Source: Halomicroarcula saliterrae (GTDB lineage Archaea > Halobacteriota > Halobacteria > Halobacteriales > Haloarculaceae). Taken from it: 64,000 nt of DNA. The notes beneath the pieces are model-generated. The model had not been told where the DNA came from, searched no databases, and saw only the letters and a program-made list of their open reading frames with translations. Position 1 is the first letter of the stretch. Each line of letters begins with the position of its first letter. The position numbers and the translations under genes are program-made. The stretch lies in NCBI RefSeq assembly GCF_031624395.1, contig NZ_JAMQON010000001.1, positions 744,001-808,000 on the forward strand, written 5' to 3'. Of this stretch, positions 33,899 through 41,616 are shown piece after piece.

Positions 33899-34891
33899 AT
33901 GGCAACCACAACTGAAGACGACTCGAAGGGACCGCTCGAACGGTGGACACAGAGCGCCATCCAGAACCCGGAACGGGTGTACAGAGGCCTGTTCTACGCG
34001 GCGATGGCCTTCTTCCTCGTGACGACGCTGTTCCCCTTCTACTGGCTGCTCGTGCTGGCGGTGACACCGGAGGGGAACCTGCTCGCGGGGAGCTTCCTGC
34101 CCACGATCAACCTCTTTGGCGTCAGCGGGACGTTCCCGCTGCCTGTCCCCAAGGGGTTCAATCCGGCGGCGTTTATCACCGTCTTCGAGCAGGTGCCGTT
34201 CCACCTCTACATGTTGAACAGCTTCGCGCTGGCGGTGACGACGACCGTCATCGTCATCGTGGTGGCGAGTCTGGCCGGCTACGTCTTCGGCCGACTCCGC
34301 TTCCCCGGTCGGGCGTTCCTGATGCTCGCCATTCTGGCTATCAGCTACTTCCCGCCGGCGGCCTTCGTCATCCCGCTGTTCCAGGCCTTCGCCGGGAACG
34401 CCCCGATAACGCTCCCCTTCACCCAGATTCCGCTGTTCACGCCGCCGCGGCTGCTGAACACGCCGGGGTCGATGGTGCTGCCGTTCAGCGCGCTGTTCAT
34501 GCCGCTGTCTATCTTCATCCTCACGACGTTCTACGGCCAGATTCCGGACGGCTTAGAGGACGCCGCACGCGTCGAAGGGACGACCCGACTGGGCGCCCTG
34601 TTCCGCGTCATCATGCCGCTTTCGGCCCCCGGTGTGGCCACGGCGGCGGTCCTGACCTTTATCGCCGTCTACAACGAGTACTTCTTCAGCTCGATCATGG
34701 CGACCTCGACCGAAGCCGCGAAGTGGTCGCCCATCGTCGGCGGTATCCTCAGTTACCAGACCCAGTACACCACGCAGTACAACCTCATGGCGGCCGCGAG
34801 CATCATCGGGGTCCTCCCCGTCGTCATCCTCGTCATCGTCGCCCAAGAACGCATCGTCAGCGGGCTCACCTCAGGGGCACTCAAGGAGTAA
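33899..34891 (+). CDS. Sugar ABC transporter permease, MalG type
   Basis: Protein of 330 residues, six helices, with the EAA-loop (GLEDAARVEGTTRLGALFRVIMPLS, about residue 220-245). It pairs with the upstream permease to form the channel. A loop between helices near residues 50-85 is longer than in classical MalG. Confidence 0.92.
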   Translation: MATTTEDDSKGPLERWTQSAIQNPERVYRGLFYAAMAFFLVTTLFPFYWLLVLAVTPEGNLLAGSFLPTINLFGVSGTFPLPVPKGFNPAAFITVFEQVPFHLYMLNSFALAVTTTVIVIVVASLAGYVFGRLRFPGRAFLMLAILAISYFPPAAFVIPLFQAFAGNAPITLPFTQIPLFTPPRLLNTPGSMVLPFSALFMPLSIFILTTFYGQIPDGLEDAARVEGTTRLGALFRVIMPLSAPGVATAAVLTFIAVYNEYFFSSIMATSTEAAKWSPIVGGILSYQTQYTTQYNLMAAASIIGVLPVVILVIVAQERIVSGLTSGALKE

Positions 34892-34895
34892 CACA

Positions 34896-36092
34896 ATGGC
34901 AAAAGTCAAACTCGAACACGTGACGAAACGCTACGACGACCAGGGTGAGGTAGTCACCGCGGTCGACGACATGAACCTCGACATCGACCACGGGGAGTTC
35001 ATCTGCTTCGTTGGTCCCTCCGGCTGTGGGAAGTCGACCACGATGGAGACTATCGCCGGACTGACCATCCCCAGCGAGGGGAACGTCATCATCGGCGACC
35101 GGGACGTGACGGACCTCCCGCCGAAGGACCGCGGCATCGCGATGGTGTTCCAGAACATCGCGCTGTTTCCCCACATGGACGTCTACGACAACATCAGCTT
35201 CGGCCTGCGCCTGCGGGACTACCCGCAGGACGAGATCGACCGGCGGGTCGAACGGGCCGCCGACATCGTCCAGCTGGAGGGGATGCTCGGTCGCATGCCC
35301 GAGGAGATGTCCGGCGGGCAGCGCCAGCGCGTCGCCATCGCCCGCGCCATCGTCCGGGAGCCCGACGTGTTCCTGATGGACGAGCCGCTGGCGAACCTCG
35401 ACGCCAAACTCAAGGTCCACATGCGGACGGAGCTCCAGCGCCTGCACAAGGAACTGGACACGACCATCATCTACGTCACCCACGACCAGGAGGAGGCGAT
35501 GACGCTCTCGGACCGCATCGCCGTCCTCAACAGCGGGAGCCTCCAGCAGATAGACCCGCCGCTGACCTGCTACAACGAGCCCGACAACCTCTTTGTCGCC
35601 GGCTTCATCGGCTCGCCGTCGATGAACTTCGTCGAGGGAACCATCGAGACCGAGGCCATCGAGACCAAGAACTTCTCGCTCTCGTTCGACCCGTCGAGCG
35701 TCGACGGTGTCGGCGTCGGCGACGAGGTGACCATCGGTATCCGGCCCGAGGACATCTACCCCGGCGAGCTCCGCGACGAGATCGCGGACCCGTCGTCGCT
35801 CATCGACGCCCGGACGGATATCCTCGAACCGATGGGCGACGAGATATTCGCCTACATGTTACTCGGTGAGGGCGAAACGTCGATGTCCCAGGAGCAGGCG
35901 ACCAACGACCAGCTGCTGATGAGCGTCGACCCCGACTCCGACATCGACGAGGACGAGAACATCCAGGTCGCTATCGACCGCCGGAACGTCCACCTGTTCG
36001 ACACCGCCTCGGGGAACGCGATAACTCACCGGCTCGGCCCGGTGTTCAGCGGGAAAGACGTCTCCGGGAGCGAGGCCGAATCGGACGACTGA
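34896..36092 (+). CDS. Sugar ABC transporter ATPase, MalK/UgpC type
   Basis: Protein of 398 residues. The ATPase core has Walker A GPSGCGKST (about residue 44), Q loop, signature MSGGQRQRV and Walker B VFLMDEP, then a TOBE-type C-terminal domain that reads GIRPEDIYP. An acidic stretch (DPDSDIDEDEN) in the C-terminal domain is typical haloarchaeal padding. It powers import by the two permeases upstream. Confidence 0.95.
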   Translation: MAKVKLEHVTKRYDDQGEVVTAVDDMNLDIDHGEFICFVGPSGCGKSTTMETIAGLTIPSEGNVIIGDRDVTDLPPKDRGIAMVFQNIALFPHMDVYDNISFGLRLRDYPQDEIDRRVERAADIVQLEGMLGRMPEEMSGGQRQRVAIARAIVREPDVFLMDEPLANLDAKLKVHMRTELQRLHKELDTTIIYVTHDQEEAMTLSDRIAVLNSGSLQQIDPPLTCYNEPDNLFVAGFIGSPSMNFVEGTIETEAIETKNFSLSFDPSSVDGVGVGDEVTIGIRPEDIYPGELRDEIADPSSLIDARTDILEPMGDEIFAYMLLGEGETSMSQEQATNDQLLMSVDPDSDIDEDENIQVAIDRRNVHLFDTASGNAITHRLGPVFSGKDVSGSEAESDD

Positions 36093-36094
36093 CC

Positions 36095-36301
36095 ATGGCA
36101 TCCACACTCGTCGCGACGGTCTACTGGGGCGGTCTGTTAGTCCTGTTTTTCTTCTGGGCGTACGGCATCGGCTCGTTCGCTCTGGACCTGAAGAACAAGA
36201 TCATCCCCGGCATCGTCCGGTATCGCCGCGGTCGGCGGGCCGAAGCGGCCGAGAGCGAACGCGAACAGGAGCGCGAAGAGCGCGAACAGCAGCTGTACTA
36301 A
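36095..36301 (+). CDS. Small membrane protein of the sugar transporter operon
   Basis: Protein of 68 residues with one N-terminal helix (ATVYWGGLLVLFFFWAYGIG) and a basic-then-acidic cytoplasmic tail ending in Glu/Arg repeats. It begins 2 bp after the ATPase gene, so it is part of the operon. The role is unknown; an accessory subunit of the transporter is the natural guess. Confidence 0.75.
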   Translation: MASTLVATVYWGGLLVLFFFWAYGIGSFALDLKNKIIPGIVRYRRGRRAEAAESEREQEREEREQQLY

Positions 36302-36339
36302 CCGGAAAAATATCTGTCTCCGGTACCTCTACTAACATA

Positions 36340-37413
36340 ATGAACGAGGAACATTCAATAGATCTGGGTTTTATCGGCCTCGGGAACATCGCCAGGCTCC
36401 ACTGTGACCGCCTCCAGAAGGCGGGCCACGGCGACCTGGTCACCGCCGGGCTCGACGTAGAGCCCGAAGCCCGGGCCCGGTTTGCGGCCCAGTACGACAC
36501 CACAGTGTACGAAGAACAGTCGGAACTGTACGACGCCGTCGACGCCGTCCTCGTGACGACGCCGAACAAGTTCCACGAGGAGTACGTCGTCAGCGCGCTG
36601 GAAGCCGGGCTGGACGTGTTCGTCGAGAAACCGCTCGCCCACACCGTCGGGAGCGCCGAGCGCATCGCGGCGGCCGCACGCGACGCCGAGGGATTCTGCA
36701 TGGTCGGGTTTCACAACCGCTTCCGGAACCCGGTCCAGGCGCTGCTTGGCTACCGCGACGACGGGACGATGGGCGATATCGGCCACATCGAAGCGAACTA
36801 CATCCGCCGACGCGGGGTGCCCGGCCGCGGGTCGTGGTTCACCCGGAAAGCCCTCGCCGGCGGCGGCTCGCTCATCGACATCGGCGTCCACGCCATCGAC
36901 CTCTCGCTGTTTCTGCTTGGCTTCCCCGAGGTCGTCGAGGTGTCCGGACAGACCCGAGCCAACTTCGGGAGCCGCACGGAGTACTCCTACGTCACGATGT
37001 GGGGCGAGGACCACGGGTCGGCCGGCTTCGACGTCGACGACTCCGCGTCGGCGCTCATCCGCTGTGCGAACGGCGTCACTATCTCGCTGGAGGTGGCCTG
37101 GGCCACCAACCGGCCGGACAGCCAGGAGTACGTCGTCCGCGGCTCGGAGGCCGGGGCCAGACTCGACCTGAGCGACGACAAGATGGAGCTGTACGAGACC
37201 GTCTCGACCGGCGTGGACCACCACCGGACCAGCGAGATAGAGACCGCCGGCGACGACGCCCACGGTATCGAACTGGAGCGGTTCGTCGACAGCGTGGCCG
37301 CGGGCGAACCGCCCGGCGTCAACACCGTCGAGCAGGCGCTGACGGTCCAGCGGGTGCTGGACGCTATCTACCGGTCGAGCACGCAGGGGCGGGCCGTGAC
37401 CCTCGAGGAATAG
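36340..37413 (+). CDS. Gfo/Idh/MocA oxidoreductase, second copy
   Basis: Protein of 357 residues with Rossmann motif GFIGLGNIARLH, the EKPLAH motif and a C-terminal domain with GGGSLIDIGVHAIDL. It is a distant paralogue of the enzyme at 14145 and shows the same C-terminal pattern (TVQRVLDAIYRSS). It follows the transporter genes by 38 bp with its own TATA-like AAATATC, so it may also be transcribed separately. It probably oxidises a sugar delivered by the transporter. Confidence 0.9.
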   Translation: MNEEHSIDLGFIGLGNIARLHCDRLQKAGHGDLVTAGLDVEPEARARFAAQYDTTVYEEQSELYDAVDAVLVTTPNKFHEEYVVSALEAGLDVFVEKPLAHTVGSAERIAAAARDAEGFCMVGFHNRFRNPVQALLGYRDDGTMGDIGHIEANYIRRRGVPGRGSWFTRKALAGGGSLIDIGVHAIDLSLFLLGFPEVVEVSGQTRANFGSRTEYSYVTMWGEDHGSAGFDVDDSASALIRCANGVTISLEVAWATNRPDSQEYVVRGSEAGARLDLSDDKMELYETVSTGVDHHRTSEIETAGDDAHGIELERFVDSVAAGEPPGVNTVEQALTVQRVLDAIYRSSTQGRAVTLEE

Positions 37414-37461
37414 CCAGCAAGCAAGCCTTTAACCATCTTACCAAGGAGATTTAGATAGACA

Positions 37462-38526
37462 ATGCAAGCCATCGGAGTCACTCGCAGCGGGGACGAACCG
37501 GAGTTACTCGACGTCGAGCGACCGGAGCCGGCGCCGGGAGAAGCTCTGGTCAGGACGCTCCGTGTCGGCGTCGACGGGACCGACCACGAGGTCATCGCGG
37601 GCTCACACGGCGGCTACCCCGAGGGCGAGGACTACATGATACTGGGCCACGAGGCCGTCGGGGTCGTCGAGGACGGGAACGGCTCGGGGTTAGAAGCCGG
37701 GCAGGTCGTCGTGCCGACAGTCCGGCGCAAACCCGACGGCGAGACGAACGAGTACTTCCGTCGCGGGGAGCCGGACATGGCGCCCGAGGGGGAGTACGTC
37801 GAACGCGGTATCGTCGGCGACCACGGGTTCATGGCGGAGTATTTCACCTCGCCCGCCGACAATCTGGTGCCGATTCCGCCCCACCTGGCCGAATACGGGA
37901 TGCTGGTCGAACCCGTCTCCATCGCCGAGAAGGCGAACGACCACGCCTTCGCCACCAGGGAGCCGTTCCAGTGGCGGCCCGACGCCGCCTGCGTCCTCGG
38001 TAACGGCTCGCTGGGCCTACTGACGCTGTGGATGCTCGAACAGCGGTTCGACCGGACCTACTGTGTCGGCCGCCGCGACCGGCCCGACCCGACCATCGAT
38101 ATCATCGACGAACTGGGCGCGACGTACGTCGACTCCCGCGAGACCGCCGTCGACGAGATTCCCGACGCCCACGAGGCCGTCGACTACGTCTTCGAGGCGA
38201 CCGGATACGCGCCCCACGCAGTCCAGACCGTCCACGCGCTGGCGCCCAACGGCGTCGGCGCGCTGCTCGGCATCCCGGGCCCCTGGGAGTTCGAGATAGA
38301 CGGCGGGCGGCTCCACCAGGAGATCGTCCTCCACAACAAGTGTCTCATCGGGACCGTCAACTCCCACGTCGAGCACTTCGAGGACGCCGTCGAAACGCTG
38401 GACTCGATGCCCGACTGGCTGCTCGATGCCCTCGTGACGACGGTCGCGACGCCGGAAGAGGCCACACCGGCCTTCGAGGACGACGACGACCAGATCAAGG
38501 GCGTCGTCCAGTTCGACACGCTGTGA
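37462..38526 (+). CDS. gdh: Glucose 1-dehydrogenase
   Basis: Protein of 354 residues of the zinc-dependent medium-chain dehydrogenase family. The N-terminal section (RTLRVGVDGTDHEVIAG and PEGEDYMILGHEAVG) agrees closely with the haloarchaeal glucose dehydrogenase. The nucleotide-binding strand is CVLGNGSLGLLTLWML. It oxidises glucose to gluconolactone with NAD(P), the first step of the haloarchaeal semi-phosphorylated Entner-Doudoroff route. Placement after a glucoside transporter, with alpha-glucosidases nearby, gives a complete path from alpha-glucoside to gluconate, and the dehydratase at 9854 could supply the next step. Confidence 0.9.
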   Translation: MQAIGVTRSGDEPELLDVERPEPAPGEALVRTLRVGVDGTDHEVIAGSHGGYPEGEDYMILGHEAVGVVEDGNGSGLEAGQVVVPTVRRKPDGETNEYFRRGEPDMAPEGEYVERGIVGDHGFMAEYFTSPADNLVPIPPHLAEYGMLVEPVSIAEKANDHAFATREPFQWRPDAACVLGNGSLGLLTLWMLEQRFDRTYCVGRRDRPDPTIDIIDELGATYVDSRETAVDEIPDAHEAVDYVFEATGYAPHAVQTVHALAPNGVGALLGIPGPWEFEIDGGRLHQEIVLHNKCLIGTVNSHVEHFEDAVETLDSMPDWLLDALVTTVATPEEATPAFEDDDDQIKGVVQFDTL

Positions 38527-38570
38527 GTCGGGTGCGAACTTCTTTGTAGCGCTCCGGCCAACCCTCTCCC

Positions 38571-39623
38571 ATGCCACCTGACGACCTGGAGGCGTCTCTC
38601 GAACAGGTCATCTCGCGGTTCAACCTCGGGGAGTACGAGATAACCGCGTATCTGGCGGTCCTGCGACACGGGGAGCTGACGGCCTCGGAGATCGCGGAGC
38701 GGACCGACATCCCACAGCCCCGCGTCTACGACACCGTCCGGAGCCTCGGCGAGGTGGGGCTGGTCGAGCTCAAGGAGTCACGGCCGATGAAGATACTCGC
38801 CATCGACCCGCGCGAGGCCTTCGGCGACATCCAGAGCTCGCTCGACGAACTGGTAGAGGACCTCTCGACGCGGTACACGGCTCCGGCCCGCGAGCCCGAA
38901 GCCGTCTCGTTGGTCAAGTCCCGGCCGACCATCCTCCGCTATCTGGAGGACATCGTCGACGCGGCCGAGTACGAACTCCTGTTGTCGCTGACGCCGTCGC
39001 TGCTCGACCGCTTCGAGAGCAAACTTCGGAGCCGACGCGAGGCCGGTATCGCGACGGAGATACTGCTGTCGCCGGCCGCGGACGCTCCCGACCCGGCGGC
39101 CTTCGAGTACGACGCGGTCGCGGCCACAGTGAGGGGCCGTCGGGGCATCACCACGCCGGTGGTAGCCGTCGCCGACGGGAACTACTCGATGTACGCCACC
39201 CGCGAGTCCGTCCGCGGCGACACGGACCGCTACGGCGTCATCTTCAACCGCTCGGAGCTGGGCTTTCTCGTCTCGGCGTTTCTCAACACCGTCCTCTGGA
39301 CGACGGCCGAACCCATCGCCAGCGACGACTCCGAGCTCTCCTTCCCGCGCCGCTACGGGACCATCCGCCGGTGCATCTCGGACCTCGAGTCGCTGGCGGG
39401 CGACTTCTACGCGACTATCGAGGGACGGCACGTGGAGAGCGGCGACAGCTGGGTGGTCCAGGGGCGGGTCGGCGAGGTCTCTTTCGGCCCGAACCGCGAG
39501 GTGGCGACGCTGGTCGTCGAGACCGACGACGGCCCCGTCGACGTGGGCGGGCAGGTCGCCGCCTACGAGGACATCGAGGCCTACGAGATTCAGGTCGGCC
39601 GCGACGCCCCGCCGAGCGCCTGA
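38571..39623 (+). CDS. TrmB-family transcription regulator, copy 2
   Basis: Protein of 350 residues with the same domain order as the copy at 30027: winged helix (YEITAYLAVLRHGELTASEIAE to PQPRVYDTVRSLGEVGLVE), coiled coil, PLD-like middle and beta C-terminal domain. Sequence similarity between the two is clear but moderate, so they probably sense different sugars. It closes the transporter-gdh cluster, 44 bp after gdh, and is likely co-transcribed. Confidence 0.88.
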   Translation: MPPDDLEASLEQVISRFNLGEYEITAYLAVLRHGELTASEIAERTDIPQPRVYDTVRSLGEVGLVELKESRPMKILAIDPREAFGDIQSSLDELVEDLSTRYTAPAREPEAVSLVKSRPTILRYLEDIVDAAEYELLLSLTPSLLDRFESKLRSRREAGIATEILLSPAADAPDPAAFEYDAVAATVRGRRGITTPVVAVADGNYSMYATRESVRGDTDRYGVIFNRSELGFLVSAFLNTVLWTTAEPIASDDSELSFPRRYGTIRRCISDLESLAGDFYATIEGRHVESGDSWVVQGRVGEVSFGPNREVATLVVETDDGPVDVGGQVAAYEDIEAYEIQVGRDAPPSA

Positions 39624-39701
39624 GCCACCGGTCCGGCAGCGCGGTTTCGGTGTCGGCGCGTGCCTCGGGAGAGGCCGAGAATGTCAGTTCAAGCCACATA
39701 T

Positions 39702-39717
39702 TTTTGGCGAACCTAAA
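39702..39717. promoter_or_regulatory. Iron box upstream of the glycosyltransferase
   Basis: TTTTGGCGAACCTAAA, one mismatch from TTTAGG-N4-CCTAAA, 32 bp before the start codon and close to an ATATTTTT TATA-like run. Haloarchaeal DtxR-family regulators recognise this type of site. Confidence 0.55.
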
Positions 39718-39749
39718 AATACAAAACCCCGGGGCAGAGAGATAGCGTA

Positions 39750-40460
39750 ATGAGTACACAGCAGACCCGAGACGGTAGTTCGGCGTACACGTTCGACGAC
39801 CTCGCCGTGGTGATGGGAACCTACAACGAGGAAGACGCCATCGGAACCGTCCTCGAAGATATCGCCGCGGTAACCGACGACCGGGCCGAGGTGGTCTGTG
39901 TCGACGGCTCAAGCGACCGGACGCCCGACATCGCCCGCGAGCACGGCGCGACGGTCGTCGAACAGGAGCCACAGGGGTACGGCGTCGCGGTCCGCGAGGC
40001 CGTCCTGACGCCGGAGCGGCCGGTCGTCGTCACCACCGACTGTGACGACACCTACCCGATGGATCGCCTGCCCGATTTCCTCGACGAGGTAAACGACGGG
40101 GCCGACGTGGTCAGCGGCGACCGCCTCTACTTCGGCGCCGAGGAGATGCCCGACATGAACAAACTCGGCAACGAGCTCTTCGCCCTGCTGGCCTCCGTCG
40201 CGATGGGCAAGCGCGTCCACGACACGACGACGGGGATGCGGGCCTACCGCCGCGAGGTCCTCCAGAAGATCCAGTGGACCGAGAACACCGGCCTCTCGGC
40301 CGAACTGCTGATGCGCCCGCTGATGCGTGGCTACGACGTGCGCGAACGGCCGATTGAGTACGACGAACGAAAGGGAGAGACCAAGCTGGACCCCTTCGAG
40401 GGCGGCGCGGCTATCGCGAAGTCCATCGTGAAAGTGGCCGTCGAAGAGCGGCTCCGGTGA
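39750..40460 (+). CDS. Family 2 glycosyltransferase, DPM1-like
   Basis: Protein of 236 residues with a GT-A fold: VVMGTYNEEDAIG, VCVDGSSDRTPDIA and the metal-binding acidic motif TTDCDDTYPMD (about residue 97). This is the dolichol-phosphate sugar synthase pattern, and there is no membrane helix at the C terminus. It should move a sugar from a nucleotide donor to a polyprenol phosphate used in glycosylation. It is unusual in having an iron-type box in its promoter. Confidence 0.85.
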   Translation: MSTQQTRDGSSAYTFDDLAVVMGTYNEEDAIGTVLEDIAAVTDDRAEVVCVDGSSDRTPDIAREHGATVVEQEPQGYGVAVREAVLTPERPVVVTTDCDDTYPMDRLPDFLDEVNDGADVVSGDRLYFGAEEMPDMNKLGNELFALLASVAMGKRVHDTTTGMRAYRREVLQKIQWTENTGLSAELLMRPLMRGYDVRERPIEYDERKGETKLDPFEGGAAIAKSIVKVAVEERLR

Positions 40461-40519
40461 GCGACCGGACCGCCCGGTCGTGGCAGAAACGATATGTGAA
40501 GTGATGCGCCACGTTCGGT

Positions 40520-40696
40520 ATGGTCTCCCGCGAGAACAAAGTCATCGCCGCCTATCTGGTGGCCACCCTCCTGGTCCTGTTCGTCGTTCTCGAAACGTTG
40601 TCACCCCCGTTGTGGGTCAGTAGCGCCCTCGTACTCGGTCTGGGCGTCGTCGCACCGACACTGACCAACGAGTACCTCGACAGGCGGGCAGCATGA
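40520..40696 (+). CDS. 58-residue two-helix membrane protein
   Basis: Begins MVSRENKVIAAYLVATLLVL and ends NEYLDRRAA. Two hydrophobic helices are separated by ETLSPPLWVS. Host-like codon use and a complete reading frame with charged ends of the right polarity support it. It lies 59 bp after the glycosyltransferase. Function unknown. Confidence 0.6.
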   Translation: MVSRENKVIAAYLVATLLVLFVVLETLSPPLWVSSALVLGLGVVAPTLTNEYLDRRAA

Positions 40697-40757
40697 GAGC
40701 GCGATACAACGGCGCGACCACCTGAACGTCTTTCAACCAAGCCGCCCAAGCGAGTCC

Positions 40758-41078
40758 ATGCTCGTCACGGAACACGACGGCCGCCTGCTCGCCCGCATCG
40801 AGACTGACGAGATGGTCTTCGAGGTCAACTTCGACCGGCTGGAGGCGACGGACGTGACGCTCCGATTTCTGCGTGACGGCGAGAAAGTCGGGAGTATCTA
40901 CAACGACGACGGGACCGAGCGGACCATGGCCCGGCTGGTCGTCGGCGACGACACGCCGGATTTCATCAGCGTCGCGGTCCCGAAGGCGTTCGTCACGGAG
41001 ATACTGGACACCGCCGTCGACGCCGGTCGCGTGGCCGACGAGACGGCAATCGAGGGGTACCGACTCCGGGTGCTGTAG
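40758..41078 (+). CDS. Conserved-type hypothetical protein, 106 residues
   Basis: Begins MLVTEHDGRLLARIETDEMVFEVNF; soluble, acidic, with alternating beta-type sequence and a C-terminal helix (AFVTEILDTAVDAGRV). No membrane span or catalytic motif. It runs convergent to the 41086 gene with a 7-bp gap. No function recognised. Confidence 0.7.
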   Translation: MLVTEHDGRLLARIETDEMVFEVNFDRLEATDVTLRFLRDGEKVGSIYNDDGTERTMARLVVGDDTPDFISVAVPKAFVTEILDTAVDAGRVADETAIEGYRLRVL

Positions 41079-41085
41079 CGGCCGG

Positions 41086-41616
41086 TCACTCGCGTCCCGG
41101 CGGCTGCCGATAGCTCTCGGTCCCGCCGGGGTGGCCCTGCGGGTTCTCGATACCCACGAGGGTCCCGCCGGTCGGTGAGCTGTAGAGGCCGTACAGCAGT
41201 TCGTTGACCAGATAGTACCGGACCCGTTCCCGCGGCGCCCCGTCGGGCACCGGGTCGGCCGTGTCGACGCCCATCGACCGCAGCGCCGCGTCCTGCGTCT
41301 CGGGACCGAGCTCGGCGAAGTCGCTGCCCTCCCACTCTCGGGCGTAGCTGTCGAGCGCGTCCACGGCCTCCAAGATGCCGTCGGCGCGCTCCGGGTCGGC
41401 CCCTATCCGCCGGGACACGAACCCGTCGACGAACGACCCGACGCCGTCGACTTCGCTGGGATAGACGGTCTCGGCGACCGCCCGCAGCGTCCGTCGCTGG
41501 CGCTCGTCGACTGAGTCGCTCTTCTCGCTCCATTCGAGCAGCGCTGCGCCGCCGCCGACGGCGATGCCGGCCGCCCCGAGCGCCTTCAGTACGTCGCGTC
41601 TGTCTAGTGCTGTCAT
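41086..41616 (-). CDS. Gluconate 2-dehydrogenase subunit 3-like protein
   Basis: Protein of 176 residues. A Tat-like signal (LDRRDVLKALGAAGIAVGGG) precedes a helical domain with LRAVAETVYPSEVDGVG, the pattern of the small membrane-bound gluconate dehydrogenase subunit. No large FAD or cytochrome subunit is adjacent. Its start overlaps the stop of the glycosyltransferase upstream by 4 bp, placing it at the end of the ferric-iron transporter operon. Confidence 0.72.
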   Translation of the reverse strand: MTALDRRDVLKALGAAGIAVGGGAALLEWSEKSDSVDERQRRTLRAVAETVYPSEVDGVGSFVDGFVSRRIGADPERADGILEAVDALDSYAREWEGSDFAELGPETQDAALRSMGVDTADPVPDGAPRERVRYYLVNELLYGLYSSPTGGTLVGIENPQGHPGGTESYRQPPGRE

